Shown here piece after piece: positions 33,325 through 42,943 of a stretch of DNA of 64,000 bases (within the stretch, counting starts at the first letter, position 1; the number at the start of each line of letters is the position of its first letter). The notes under the pieces were generated by a model. The model was given only the letters and a program-made list of their open reading frames with translations, had not been told where the DNA came from and searched no databases. This DNA comes from Aquimarina sp. AU58. Lineage in GTDB: Bacteria; Bacteroidota; Bacteroidia; Flavobacteriales; Flavobacteriaceae. The stretch is from contig NZ_OMPD01000009.1 in NCBI RefSeq assembly GCF_900312745.1, positions 372,001 to 436,000 on the forward strand. The letters run 5' to 3'. The position numbers and the translations under genes are program-made.

Positions 33325-34659
33325 ATGATGAGTGATACTAAAATAGTAGATTTTGTAGCGGTAGGGATTGGTCCTTTTAACCTGGGACTAGCTTGTTTAA
33401 CCGAACCTATTGATGGGTTAGAAGGAGTTTTTTTAGATAAAAGCCCTAAGTTTGACTGGCATCCCGGGATGTTACTTCAAGATACAACATTACAGATTCC
33501 GTTTATGGCAGATTTGGTAACTCTGGCAGATCCTACCAGCCCATTTAGTTTTTTGAATTATATCAAAAAACAAGGACGCATGTATTCCTTCTATATAAAA
33601 GAAAATTTCTTACTACTTCGTAATGAATACAATCAATATTGCCAATGGGTAATAGAAAAACTGCCTAACTTGTTTTTTAATACCGAAGTAACTCATATAC
33701 AGTATAATGAAAAAGAAGAGTATTACGTTGTTACTTCAAAATGTACACAGACCGATGACTTAAAAATATACAAAGCAAGAAAACTGGTTTTAGGAACAGG
33801 AACTCAACCTTATGTTCCGGGATGTTGCAAACAATTAGAAGGAAAAGCATTTCATTCTTCATCATATCTACAGAGTAAAGCAGTAGTGCAATCCAAAAAA
33901 TCTATTACCATATTAGGTAGCGGGCAAAGTGCAGCAGAGATTTTTTATGATCTTTTGCAAGAGATTGAAACAAAAGAATATCAATTAAACTGGATTACCA
34001 GGTCTCCAAGATTCTTTCCATTAGAATATTCTAAATTAACTCTAGAGATGACTTCTCCAGAGTATGTAGATTATTTCTATAATCTGCCACAGAGTAAAAA
34101 GGATCATTTAATTCAAAATCAAAAACATCTCTATAAAGGAATTAATCAAGATCTAATTGCAGATATCTATGATCTAATCTATACCAAGCAGTTGACTAAT
34201 GATGTTAAGATATCATTACGTACCAATTCTGAATTGACTGCTGCAGCGTATAATGAAAATGAAAACACTTTTGATCTTGAATTACACCAAATTGAACAAA
34301 ATAAACGATATCGCCATCAAACAGAAGCGCTAATACTAGCAACTGGCTATACCTATCAGAAACCAGAATTTATAGAAGGTATAGCAGATCGGATTAAGTG
34401 GGATGATAAAAACCGATATGATGTACATCGCAATTATAGTATCGATAAGCAGGGTAAGGATATCTACGTACAAAATGTAGAATTGCACACCCATGGGTTC
34501 GTAACTCCAGATTTAGGAATGGCTTGCTATCGCAATTCTTTTATCATTAAAGAACTAACAGGAAAAGAGTATTACCCGATAGAAAAACGTATTGCTTTTC
34601 AACAATTTGAAGTGACTCGGGAAGAAGAAATTAGTATGGAGGAACCTGTTTTAAGGTAA
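33325..34659 (+). CDS. Lysine/ornithine/diamine N-hydroxylase (IucD/DesB family)
   Basis: The 444-residue flavin monooxygenase should hydroxylate the terminal amine of the diamine (or of lysine), producing the hydroxylamine of the hydroxamate group. The FAD motif GIGPFNL is at 14-20, the substrate-region LQIPFMADLVTLADPTSPF at about 56-74, the NADPH motif GSGQSA at 198-203 and LATGYTY near 350. It starts 10 bp after the decarboxylase stop; either of two adjacent ATG codons could be used. Together the two genes match the first two steps of desferrioxamine- and bisucaberin-type pathways. Confidence 0.92.
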   Translation: MMSDTKIVDFVAVGIGPFNLGLACLTEPIDGLEGVFLDKSPKFDWHPGMLLQDTTLQIPFMADLVTLADPTSPFSFLNYIKKQGRMYSFYIKENFLLLRNEYNQYCQWVIEKLPNLFFNTEVTHIQYNEKEEYYVVTSKCTQTDDLKIYKARKLVLGTGTQPYVPGCCKQLEGKAFHSSSYLQSKAVVQSKKSITILGSGQSAAEIFYDLLQEIETKEYQLNWITRSPRFFPLEYSKLTLEMTSPEYVDYFYNLPQSKKDHLIQNQKHLYKGINQDLIADIYDLIYTKQLTNDVKISLRTNSELTAAAYNENENTFDLELHQIEQNKRYRHQTEALILATGYTYQKPEFIEGIADRIKWDDKNRYDVHRNYSIDKQGKDIYVQNVELHTHGFVTPDLGMACYRNSFIIKELTGKEYYPIEKRIAFQQFEVTREEEISMEEPVLR

Positions 34660-34668
34660 ACCATAATC

Positions 34669-34701
34669 AGACCTCACAGGTCTTTAAGACCTGTGAGGTC
34701 T
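34669..34701. repeat. Perfect 33-bp palindrome inside the siderophore operon
   Basis: AGACCTCACAGGTCTT (34669-34684), one T, then its exact inverse (34686-34701). It lies between the hydroxylase and exporter genes, 18 bp before the exporter ATG. GC-richer than its surroundings, it resembles short interspersed palindromes scattered in flavobacterial genomes. In RNA it forms a strong hairpin with no T-run. Confidence 0.75.
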
Positions 34702-34719
34702 ATAAATTGTAATCTTACA

Positions 34720-35907
34720 ATGACTCTAAAAAAAATCCTTATTCTTATGACTCTGGTAGCGGTAGTAAGCGATTATTTGCTACACCCCTTTTATCCACAG
34801 TTTTTTGAAGCTCGCTTTGGGGTTACAGATCCCAAATATGTAGGGTACTATTTTGCTGCCATTTGTTTTATGGTGATGATTGCGTTTCCGTTTTGGGCAT
34901 ATATATCAAAAAAAGTAGCTGAGTTAAATATTTTGGTGTATACGCAATGTATAGCAGGAATATTAGCATTATACTGTTATTGGACCACCTCTTATATTAA
35001 TTTCTGGATCATATCCTTGATTATGGTATTATTTAAAGGAAGTTATCTTTTGGTATACCCATATATCTTAAAAATTATTACCAAAAAAGAACATACAAGC
35101 ACGATAGGAGTGCTCTCTGTTGTTGTACATCTAGGAGGAATTTTAGGAGCAGTGATTGGTGGATTGACGGTAGATCTTGTTGATGCCAGTTATATTTTTC
35201 TGGCGATGGCCGCTGGAGATTTTATACAAATGGGAATAAGCATGTATGTAATGCGTAGCAAAAAATATGATACAAATAAAATTATTGAAACTCAATCGAC
35301 TCTTGATGCTAAGGATAAAATTATTCCCCAAGGTTTTATCCTTAAGATTGGGTTAGTAACCATGATCTTATATTTTAGTGATTTTCTAATCCGCCCTTTT
35401 TTCTCGTTATACTGGGAAAGCCTTTCTGATTATGACGGTAAATTAATTTCTGGAAGCATATATGCGATACCTGGTTTTGTAGCATTAATTGCGCTGTGGA
35501 TCAATACAAAGTATAGTCCAAAAAATAAAAATAAGAGTATCATATCAGCATTATTTCTAGGAATGATTGGGCTCATACTTCAAGGGCTTCCTGTTGAGGC
35601 CATTGTGATTGTAGGAAGAATCATTTATGGTTGGGCGATTTTTCAGGGAGTAGTACGTTTTGATGTATTACTGTTCGAGTTTAGTTCACCAAATTCTTAT
35701 GCTATCGATTACAGTAAGGTCCATTTTTTTCAAAACCTGGGAGTATTACTAGCTTCTTTTTCGGTAGGGATTGTGGTAGATCAACACGGGTTACAAATTC
35801 CATTTACAGTAGCATTAGCAGGTTTTTTCATTGCACTAGCAATGTACTATTTCATGTTTATCAGAACAACAATTAGAGCAAGAGCAAAGAATCTAGCAAA
35901 AACATAA
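34720..35907 (+). CDS. MFS transporter, probable siderophore exporter
   Basis: The 395-residue protein has about twelve hydrophobic segments and the layout of the major facilitator superfamily, with a central loop around residue 180-200 (KYDTNKIIETQS). Its place between the N-hydroxylase and the synthetase genes makes siderophore export its most likely role. Start at ATG 34720; an upstream GTG (34693) lies in the palindrome and is unlikely. Ten bases separate it from the next gene. Confidence 0.85.
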   Translation: MTLKKILILMTLVAVVSDYLLHPFYPQFFEARFGVTDPKYVGYYFAAICFMVMIAFPFWAYISKKVAELNILVYTQCIAGILALYCYWTTSYINFWIISLIMVLFKGSYLLVYPYILKIITKKEHTSTIGVLSVVVHLGGILGAVIGGLTVDLVDASYIFLAMAAGDFIQMGISMYVMRSKKYDTNKIIETQSTLDAKDKIIPQGFILKIGLVTMILYFSDFLIRPFFSLYWESLSDYDGKLISGSIYAIPGFVALIALWINTKYSPKNKNKSIISALFLGMIGLILQGLPVEAIVIVGRIIYGWAIFQGVVRFDVLLFEFSSPNSYAIDYSKVHFFQNLGVLLASFSVGIVVDQHGLQIPFTVALAGFFIALAMYYFMFIRTTIRARAKNLAKT

Positions 35908-35916
35908 AGATTTTAT

Positions 35917-38376
35917 ATGTCAGTACAAGAACATACAGGTTTAGTAACATCTGCAAAAGAAGGATATGAGTTTTCATCATCATATAAGAACTTTGGTGAT
36001 ATTCATATACGACATTTTGATGTTGAAACAGACAGTATTGTATTACACGATTGGGTAAATCGGGATTATGCTTTATTCTGGGGTATGCAACAAAGTTCGG
36101 TTGAAAAGGTAAAAGCCGAATATGCCAGGTTAATACGACCAGATCATTATGATATTTTTGTTGGTGTATATAGAGAACAACCTGTTTTTGTTTTAGAACG
36201 TTATCATCCACAACAAGATCTTATCGGAAAATATTATTCGGCCCAGAGCAATGACTGCGGGATTCATATTATAGTAGCACCGCCATCCGAAGGTAAAATT
36301 GAAAACTTTACATGGTATATGTTTGATACGATTATGAATTTTGTTTTTCAGGATGAAAAAATACATCGAATTATCGTAGAGCCCGATATACGAAATAAAA
36401 AGATGTTTTCGATTTGCCAACGTGTAGGTTTTCAGCTTGATACTATTGTCGAACTTCCGCATAAAACCGCACAACTCGCTTTCTTAACCAGACAAAAACA
36501 TAACCAACTTAAATTATTTCCACAAATCCATAAACGAAGTGCAATGAATACATTAGACAACGCCGTTTCACCCCAACAATCTGTATCCCATATACAACCA
36601 GAATTATGGGTTAAAGTAAATACTTTACTAATCAAAAAAGCAATATGCGAATTTAGCCATGAGTTACTTATACAACCCAGAATAGTAGAAAAATTGGGAG
36701 ACGGTTGGAATAGGTATTCTTTGGAAGCCGATAACCCCGAGATTCGATATGAATTTAGAGGAAAACAGTTGGCATTACATCATTTATGGATTAGCGAAGT
36801 TTCTATTCAGAAATATGAATCCGAAAAATCGGTAAGGCTAGATGCTATTTTATTTATCAAAGAGTTTAGAGAAAAATTAGGGATTGATACTACTACAATG
36901 CCTGTATATCTCGAAGAAATTATTAGCACCTTGTACGGAAGTGCTTTTAAGCATGTAAAAGGAAATCCTTTGGCTATAGATTTGGTCTCTGCAGATTTTC
37001 AGACTATCGAGCAATCAATGATGGAAGGTCACCCTGGTTTTGTAGCTAATAATGGCCGAATAGGATTTGATAGTAGCGACTATAGATCATATGCTCCCGA
37101 AGCCGGAAATTCCTTTTACCTCATATGGTTAGCAGGCCATAAGAGTAGTGCCGTATATGCTGCTATCGAAGATTTACCGTATGAAACCTTAATTGAACAA
37201 GAATTAGGTGCAGATACTATTTTATCTTTTAATACTATAATAAAGAATAAAGGTTTTGATCCAGATGAGTATTACTTCATTCCTATGCACCCCTGGCAAT
37301 GGTTTAATAAATTAGCTAATATATTCTCTCCAGAGGTTGCCAAAGGAAATCTGATTTGTTTGGGTTATGGTCCAGATCAATACCTGGCACAACAATCGAT
37401 ACGTACATTATTTAATATTTCGAACCCTCATAAACTGTATATCAAAACGGCCCTTTCTATCTTAAACATGGGATTTATGAGAGGATTGCCTTTATACTAT
37501 TTGGGTACAGCTCCAAAAATGGCAGTTTGGTTAGAAGAATTATTATATAATGATTCTTATATTAAAGAAACAGGATTTAGGATGCTGGGAGAAATAGGTT
37601 CTGTTAGTTATGTAAATCCATATTTTGAGGAGTTTGGGCCACACAATGACTATAATAAAATGCTGGCCTCATTATGGAGAGAAAGCCCGATGGGTATGAT
37701 CGATGACGGCCAAAAACCAATGACAATGGCTGCTTTTCTACATATTGATCAAACCGGCGAAGCATTATTACCCAAAATTATTGCCGCCTCGGGGTTATCT
37801 ATCTCAGAATGGTTACACAATTATTTTAAAGCATATCTAAGTCCGCTAATACACTGTTTTTATCATTTTGATTTGGTGTTTATGCCTCACGGCGAAAATA
37901 TCATCATGGTATTAGAAAATAATATACCGGTGAAAATATTAATGAAAGATATTACCGAGGAAGCCTGCATTCTAAGTTCAGAGGTTAAATTACCCGAGCA
38001 CTTGAAACGTATGTATGCTCCTGTTCCCGAAGATGTGAAATTGTTATCTATTTTTACAGATATTTTTGATGGATTTTTTAGATTCATGTCCCATATCCTG
38101 GTTGAACATGCTGGATATTCTGAAGAGAATTTCTGGGAGTTAGTAGCAGAAAATATACATCAATATCAGCAACGTTATCCAGAAAAAGCAGCCAAATTTA
38201 AACAATACGATCTTTTTGCGCCAGAATTTCATCTATCGTGTCTTAACAGGCTACAATTAAACAACAATAAACAGATGATTGACCTAGATGACCCTGTTGC
38301 ATTACTTCAGTTTGCAGGGCGATTACAAAACCCTATTGCTGCTTTTAGAAAAGAAAAACCCAGCCCTCTAGTATAA
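35917..38376 (+). CDS. Fused GNAT acyltransferase - IucA/IucC siderophore synthetase
   Basis: The 819-residue protein joins two siderophore enzymes. Residues 1-195 are a GNAT domain of the IucB/DesC type (IHIRHFDVE, DWVNRDYALFWGMQ, IIVEPDIRNKKM), which acylates the hydroxylamine. After a linker, about residues 225-800 are an NIS synthetase of the IucA/IucC (DesD) type: EGHPGFVANNGRIGF (near 370), MHPWQW (near 458), QQSIRTLFN, KTALSILNMGFMRG (near 511) and a C-terminal PHGENIIMVLE region. It condenses units using ATP. The same fusion order is known for BibC of the bisucaberin pathway. Internal Met210 lies at the linker and could be a relic start. An unfused paralogous pair follows. Confidence 0.9.
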   Translation: MSVQEHTGLVTSAKEGYEFSSSYKNFGDIHIRHFDVETDSIVLHDWVNRDYALFWGMQQSSVEKVKAEYARLIRPDHYDIFVGVYREQPVFVLERYHPQQDLIGKYYSAQSNDCGIHIIVAPPSEGKIENFTWYMFDTIMNFVFQDEKIHRIIVEPDIRNKKMFSICQRVGFQLDTIVELPHKTAQLAFLTRQKHNQLKLFPQIHKRSAMNTLDNAVSPQQSVSHIQPELWVKVNTLLIKKAICEFSHELLIQPRIVEKLGDGWNRYSLEADNPEIRYEFRGKQLALHHLWISEVSIQKYESEKSVRLDAILFIKEFREKLGIDTTTMPVYLEEIISTLYGSAFKHVKGNPLAIDLVSADFQTIEQSMMEGHPGFVANNGRIGFDSSDYRSYAPEAGNSFYLIWLAGHKSSAVYAAIEDLPYETLIEQELGADTILSFNTIIKNKGFDPDEYYFIPMHPWQWFNKLANIFSPEVAKGNLICLGYGPDQYLAQQSIRTLFNISNPHKLYIKTALSILNMGFMRGLPLYYLGTAPKMAVWLEELLYNDSYIKETGFRMLGEIGSVSYVNPYFEEFGPHNDYNKMLASLWRESPMGMIDDGQKPMTMAAFLHIDQTGEALLPKIIAASGLSISEWLHNYFKAYLSPLIHCFYHFDLVFMPHGENIIMVLENNIPVKILMKDITEEACILSSEVKLPEHLKRMYAPVPEDVKLLSIFTDIFDGFFRFMSHILVEHAGYSEENFWELVAENIHQYQQRYPEKAAKFKQYDLFAPEFHLSCLNRLQLNNNKQMIDLDDPVALLQFAGRLQNPIAAFRKEKPSPLV

Positions 38377-38387
38377 GATCCTTTTTT

Positions 38388-39011
38388 ATGAATAACGCAG
38401 CAACCATACCATCCACAGTTTTTTCTAGAACTATTAAAGAGCTCGGAGATATACATTTACGTCTTTTGGATATAGAAAAAGATATAGAAACTATCCACGA
38501 TTGGGTTACCAGGCCTTATGCTACTTACTGGGGTATGCAAGAGCATACTTTAGAAGAAGTAAGACTTGCGTATCAAGAAATAGTCGAATCAGATCATCAT
38601 GATGCGTTCGTAGGTGTACTAAATAACCAACCTATTTTTTTAATGGAACGTTACCTCGCTATAAAAGATTCTATTTCAGAATATTATGAAGTACAGGAAG
38701 GAGACTGTGGAATGCATATTTTGGTTAGCCCCATCAAAAAAAAGATTCCAAATTTTACCTGGCATATATTTTCTACAATTCTCGAATATCTGTTTAGTGA
38801 TCCACAAACCAATCGAATTGTTGTAGAGCCAGATGTGAGAAATGAAAAAATTCATGTACTCAATAAACGAGCAGGATTTCAATATCATAAAGAAATTGAA
38901 TTACCTCATAAAACAGCAGCATTGGCTTTTTGTGATAAAAAAGATTACGAGAAAGCACTCATGCTAGAAGAAAATAAAAATATAGTACATAAAAATAAAA
39001 TCAATGGCTAA
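38388..39011 (+). CDS. Second, stand-alone GNAT acyltransferase (IucB/DesC-like)
   Basis: The 207-residue acyltransferase is plainly paralogous to the N-terminal domain of the preceding fusion: GDIHLRLLDIEKDI, HDWVTRPYATYWGMQ, IVVEPDVRNEKI and ELPHKTAALAF all have counterparts there. It would transfer an acyl group from CoA to a hydroxylamine. A second copy in one operon suggests a different acyl donor (for example succinyl in one case and a fatty acyl group in the other), which is inference. Its last codons overlap the start of the next gene by 8 bp, so the two are translationally coupled. Confidence 0.88.
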   Translation: MNNAATIPSTVFSRTIKELGDIHLRLLDIEKDIETIHDWVTRPYATYWGMQEHTLEEVRLAYQEIVESDHHDAFVGVLNNQPIFLMERYLAIKDSISEYYEVQEGDCGMHILVSPIKKKIPNFTWHIFSTILEYLFSDPQTNRIVVEPDVRNEKIHVLNKRAGFQYHKEIELPHKTAALAFCDKKDYEKALMLEENKNIVHKNKING

Positions 39012-40845
39012 GTTAGATATGGTAATCCAACCAGAAGTTAATCTTGATTATCTAAGACTTGATGTTTGGAAAAAAGTAAATCGAGCTCTTGTTAAGAAAG
39101 CAATTAGCGAATTTACACACGAATTACTTTTACAACCAAAACCACAGTATCAGGAAAAATATTGGGGGCATTTTGTTTTGGTCTCAGATTTACCAGGAAT
39201 TACCTATGAGTTTAAAGCCAAAAAACGAAGTCTTGATCATTGGCATATCGATGAGAATAGCCTTGTAAAAAGACGAAATGGAAATCTGGTGACTGTAGAT
39301 GCCATACATTTTATTTTAGAATTTAGAAATACTTTGGGAATTTCTGATGACATGTTGCCTACCTATCTCGAAGAGATTGCCAGTACTTTATCTGGAGCAG
39401 CATATAAATATCATAATAAAAAATGCTCTTCAAGAGAACTGGTCCAGTGTAGTTTTCAGGTAATCGAACATGCAATGACCGAAGGGCATCCCTGTTTTGT
39501 AGCTAATAATGGGCGTATAGGTTTTGACGCTAAAGATTACATTAAATATGCTCCCGAAACCGACAATTCGTTTCAAATTATATGGCTGGCAGGCCATCGC
39601 GATAAAGCGACATTTACAGCAGTAAAAGGGTTTGAATATAAATTACTAATGAGGCGAGAACTAGGAGTTTCTACAATCGCCAAATTTAATGATGTATTAG
39701 AGAATTTAGGATTGGATATGGAGTCTTATGTTTTTATACCCGTTCACCCCTGGCAATGGCATAATAAGATCATTCATATTTTTGCTGCAGATATAGCAAA
39801 CATGGATCTTGTGTTTCTGGGAAAAGGAGAAGATCAGTATTCTGCGCAACAATCGATAAGAACATTATACAATAAAACGGCTCCTGATAAATTATACACC
39901 AAAACGGCACTATCTATTTTAAATATGGGATTTATGCGAGGCCTTTCTCCATATTATATGCAAAGCACACCCCATATCACTACTTGGATAACAGAATTGC
40001 TTAAAGATGATAAATACCTTAAAAAAACAGGGTTTACCATGCTGGGTGAAGTTGCTACTGTTGGATATAAAAACTTTAATTACGAAGTTTTAGGCAAGAC
40101 AAATGCTCATAATAAGATGCTTTCTGCTTTATGGAGGGAAGCCCCCGGGGCTAAGATTAAAGAAGGTCAGCAGGTAATGACCATGGCAGCCTTTTTACAT
40201 GTAGATAATGATAATACTTCATTGTTAGCAGAATTGATACAAGCTTCTTCATTTGATACCGAAACCTGGTTGAAAAAATATCTACAGTGTTATCTAAGTC
40301 CTTTATTGCATTGTTTCTATGCTTATGAGTTGGTTTTTATGCCACATGGCGAAAATCTGATTATGGTCATGGAAAATCATACTCCTGTAAAGGCGCTAAT
40401 GAAAGATATTACCGAAGAAGTAATCGTTTTTAATTCTGAATTAAACTTACCCGAAGAAGTAAAACGCCTGTATACCGAAACTTCTGATAAAATGAAAATA
40501 CTTTCAATTTTTACAGATGTGTTTGATTGCTTTTTTAGGTTTATGGGAGATATACTTGAAGAATATTGTGAGTATCCCGAAGGACTATTCTGGGAGTTGG
40601 TTGCCGATTGCATTAACACATATCAACAAAAACACCCCGAATTAGAAAGGCAATTCAAGAAATATGACCTTTTTGTGCCAGAATTTGATAGATGTTGCCT
40701 CAATAGATTACAATTGAAAAACACAAAACAAATGCTGAATCTGGCAGACCCTATAGAGAGTTTACAATTAGTAGGAACCCTTAAAAACCCTATTGCAGAG
40801 TATCGTAATAATAAAGTAAGGATTCCGGCTATGAGTAACTCATAA
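39004..40845 (+). CDS. Second IucA/IucC siderophore synthetase, unfused
   Basis: The 613-residue NIS synthetase carries the same motifs as the fused copy: EGHPCFVANNGRIGF (near 160), VHPWQW (near 247), QQSIRTLYN, KTALSILNMGFMRG (near 300), PHGENLIMVME. It forms an amide between a carboxylate and an amine or hydroxylamine using ATP. Together with the overlapping acyltransferase it forms a split version of the preceding fusion. Two synthetases could carry out two different couplings, or one could add a citrate or acyl arm. Its exact step is unknown. Confidence 0.9.
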   Translation: MAKLDMVIQPEVNLDYLRLDVWKKVNRALVKKAISEFTHELLLQPKPQYQEKYWGHFVLVSDLPGITYEFKAKKRSLDHWHIDENSLVKRRNGNLVTVDAIHFILEFRNTLGISDDMLPTYLEEIASTLSGAAYKYHNKKCSSRELVQCSFQVIEHAMTEGHPCFVANNGRIGFDAKDYIKYAPETDNSFQIIWLAGHRDKATFTAVKGFEYKLLMRRELGVSTIAKFNDVLENLGLDMESYVFIPVHPWQWHNKIIHIFAADIANMDLVFLGKGEDQYSAQQSIRTLYNKTAPDKLYTKTALSILNMGFMRGLSPYYMQSTPHITTWITELLKDDKYLKKTGFTMLGEVATVGYKNFNYEVLGKTNAHNKMLSALWREAPGAKIKEGQQVMTMAAFLHVDNDNTSLLAELIQASSFDTETWLKKYLQCYLSPLLHCFYAYELVFMPHGENLIMVMENHTPVKALMKDITEEVIVFNSELNLPEEVKRLYTETSDKMKILSIFTDVFDCFFRFMGDILEEYCEYPEGLFWELVADCINTYQQKHPELERQFKKYDLFVPEFDRCCLNRLQLKNTKQMLNLADPIESLQLVGTLKNPIAEYRNNKVRIPAMSNS

Positions 40846-40881
40846 AAGAAAATCAGGTTAACCTATTTATTCTAACAAAGC

Positions 40882-41820
40882 ATGAACGAAACAATTCAAA
40901 TATGGTTAGATAAGTTTCAGAGTATTTCTGGAATTGTTATTATAACTCTTGTCGTTATAGAATGGGTTATTCTGTTTATAACCAGAAAAATAGAAAGCCA
41001 TAAAGAAGGTGTAGTAAATATAGTATCCTATATATTAGAATCGATTCCATACATTTTTTTGGGTAAGATTGTGATTTTGGGGATAATGATGTGGGGATAT
41101 GAATATCGCTTATTCACCTTAGGATATGAATGGTATATATGGGTGCTGGCCTATTTTTTATATGATTTTATGTTTTATGTGTTGCATTTTATAGGGCATA
41201 AAATTAGATTCTTTTGGTGTATCCATGGGGTGCATCATACCGCAGAAGAAATGAAGCTAACGGTAGCGGTACGAGGATCATTTCTTATTTTTTTGCACAT
41301 GCCGCATACCATATTATGGCTTCCTCTATTAGGATTTGACCCCTTTATGATTTTTATTATCGAGTTAATAGCAAATTTGTATGGACTTTATGAACATGTG
41401 AGCGAAAAACTAATCGGTAGACAGCCATGGTTAGAGTGGATTCTTATAACCCCTTCTTTGCATAGAGTACATCATGCCAAAAATCATAAATACTTAGATA
41501 CAAATTACGGAGAGACTTTTTCTATTTGGGATAAAATTTTTGGAACCCTACAAGTAGAACTAGATGATGAAAAACCCGTGTATGGATTAATGGGTGATAG
41601 TATAAATAGTGAGAGTTTATGGCAAATTCAATTACTATTATGGAAAGAACTTTGGGCCGATATGAAGACAGCAAAAAAAGTATCAGACAAATTAAAATAC
41701 TTGATTATGTATCCCGGTTGGAACCATATTGATGGAGGTAAAAAGGCAAGTGATTATAGATCTGAAGCATGGATACGAGACGAACTAATAAAACGAACAC
41801 AAAAAGAAGTACAAACGTAA
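40882..41820 (+). CDS. Membrane fatty-acid hydroxylase / sterol desaturase superfamily
   Basis: The 312-residue membrane enzyme has several hydrophobic segments and the three His clusters that bind a di-iron centre: HFIGH (HX3H), HGVHH and HRVHH. The superfamily hydroxylates or desaturates lipid chains. It lies 36 bp after the synthetase gene and is followed by an acyltransferase and a crotonase, so I infer that it modifies a fatty acyl group destined for the siderophore or its membrane anchor. A role in another lipid cannot be excluded. It needs iron itself. Confidence 0.85.
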   Translation: MNETIQIWLDKFQSISGIVIITLVVIEWVILFITRKIESHKEGVVNIVSYILESIPYIFLGKIVILGIMMWGYEYRLFTLGYEWYIWVLAYFLYDFMFYVLHFIGHKIRFFWCIHGVHHTAEEMKLTVAVRGSFLIFLHMPHTILWLPLLGFDPFMIFIIELIANLYGLYEHVSEKLIGRQPWLEWILITPSLHRVHHAKNHKYLDTNYGETFSIWDKIFGTLQVELDDEKPVYGLMGDSINSESLWQIQLLLWKELWADMKTAKKVSDKLKYLIMYPGWNHIDGGKKASDYRSEAWIRDELIKRTQKEVQT

Positions 41821-41826
41821 ATACAG

Positions 41827-42939
41827 ATGAGAAATAATAATAGAATTTTAGCAATAGATTTAGCGAGAGGGGTAAGTGTATTGATGGTAATCATAGTACA
41901 TACCTTATGGATATATGGCGATATACCTACTCAATCAAATACCTGGCTAGGAGGAGTAGTTCATTTTATAGGAAAAGGAACTCCGATGTTTTTAATTGCA
42001 ATGGGAGTTTCATTTACCTTATCCAGAAATCAAAGCATAGTACTGTCTATAAAACGGGCATTATATATTCTCGCTGCGGGGTATATTATGAATTTTCTAA
42101 AATTTGTTTTGCCAGTTCTAATTGGGACAATACCACATGCTTTTATAGAAGCCTATGGCTGGACAGCTCCAGCTACTATAGATAACATGATCTATATGTT
42201 GCTTACTGGAGATATATTACAACTTGCAGGAGTTTCTCTATTATTTATGGGAATTATAAACAAATTTTCAAAAAACAAATATGTACCATTAATTATTGCA
42301 TTTATAATAGCTGTAGTAACCAAGGAGGTACACGGTTTCCAATTAGGAATAGGAAGTGTGGATTATATCCTGGACCTAATGTGGGGAGCAAAGTGGAATG
42401 TATATTTTGCTGTATTTCCTTGGTTTTCTTTTATACTTATTGGGATGTTTTTTGGAATGTGGTATAAAGAGAATAATAAAAGTAATGCCCATATATTTAA
42501 AAGAATGTTTATAGCAGGTGTTCTTTTGATGTTGATCGGGGGTGGATTGTGTTTTTATAATTTTGAGTATCACTTCGGAGATTATTTTCATTTAGGGCCA
42601 GGAGGAACTATTTATCTGGCAGGATTCAATTTAGTTCTAATGTGGTTAGCGCATATTTTAGTTACCTATATAAAGACAAACAGAGTTTTTGAGTTTCTAT
42701 ATTACTGTAGTAAACGAGTAACTACAATATACATCATTCAATGGGTAATTATCTGTTGGGGAATGGGAGCTTTAGGATACCAGCAATTTGGGATTACAGC
42801 AGTTCTGATTTTGATCCCTTTATATATAATGCTAACACTCGGAATACAAAAATTACTGTTTGATAAACCATTTTGGTCGAAGAAAACAAGAAAACAAAAT
42901 AATATCACAAAAAATTCAATATCTCTACAAAAACCTTAA
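41827..42939 (+). CDS. DUF1624-like membrane acyltransferase
   Basis: The 370-residue protein has about ten hydrophobic segments. The start, RILAIDLARGVSVLMVIIVH, is typical of the DUF1624 / heparan-alpha-glucosaminide N-acetyltransferase-like catalytic family, membrane proteins that pass acyl groups across a bilayer. It begins 6 bp after the hydroxylase. In this operon it could acylate, or trim acyl groups of, the siderophore during export (inference). Confidence 0.8.
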   Translation: MRNNNRILAIDLARGVSVLMVIIVHTLWIYGDIPTQSNTWLGGVVHFIGKGTPMFLIAMGVSFTLSRNQSIVLSIKRALYILAAGYIMNFLKFVLPVLIGTIPHAFIEAYGWTAPATIDNMIYMLLTGDILQLAGVSLLFMGIINKFSKNKYVPLIIAFIIAVVTKEVHGFQLGIGSVDYILDLMWGAKWNVYFAVFPWFSFILIGMFFGMWYKENNKSNAHIFKRMFIAGVLLMLIGGGLCFYNFEYHFGDYFHLGPGGTIYLAGFNLVLMWLAHILVTYIKTNRVFEFLYYCSKRVTTIYIIQWVIICWGMGALGYQQFGITAVLILIPLYIMLTLGIQKLLFDKPFWSKKTRKQNNITKNSISLQKP

Positions 42940-42943
42940 TATC

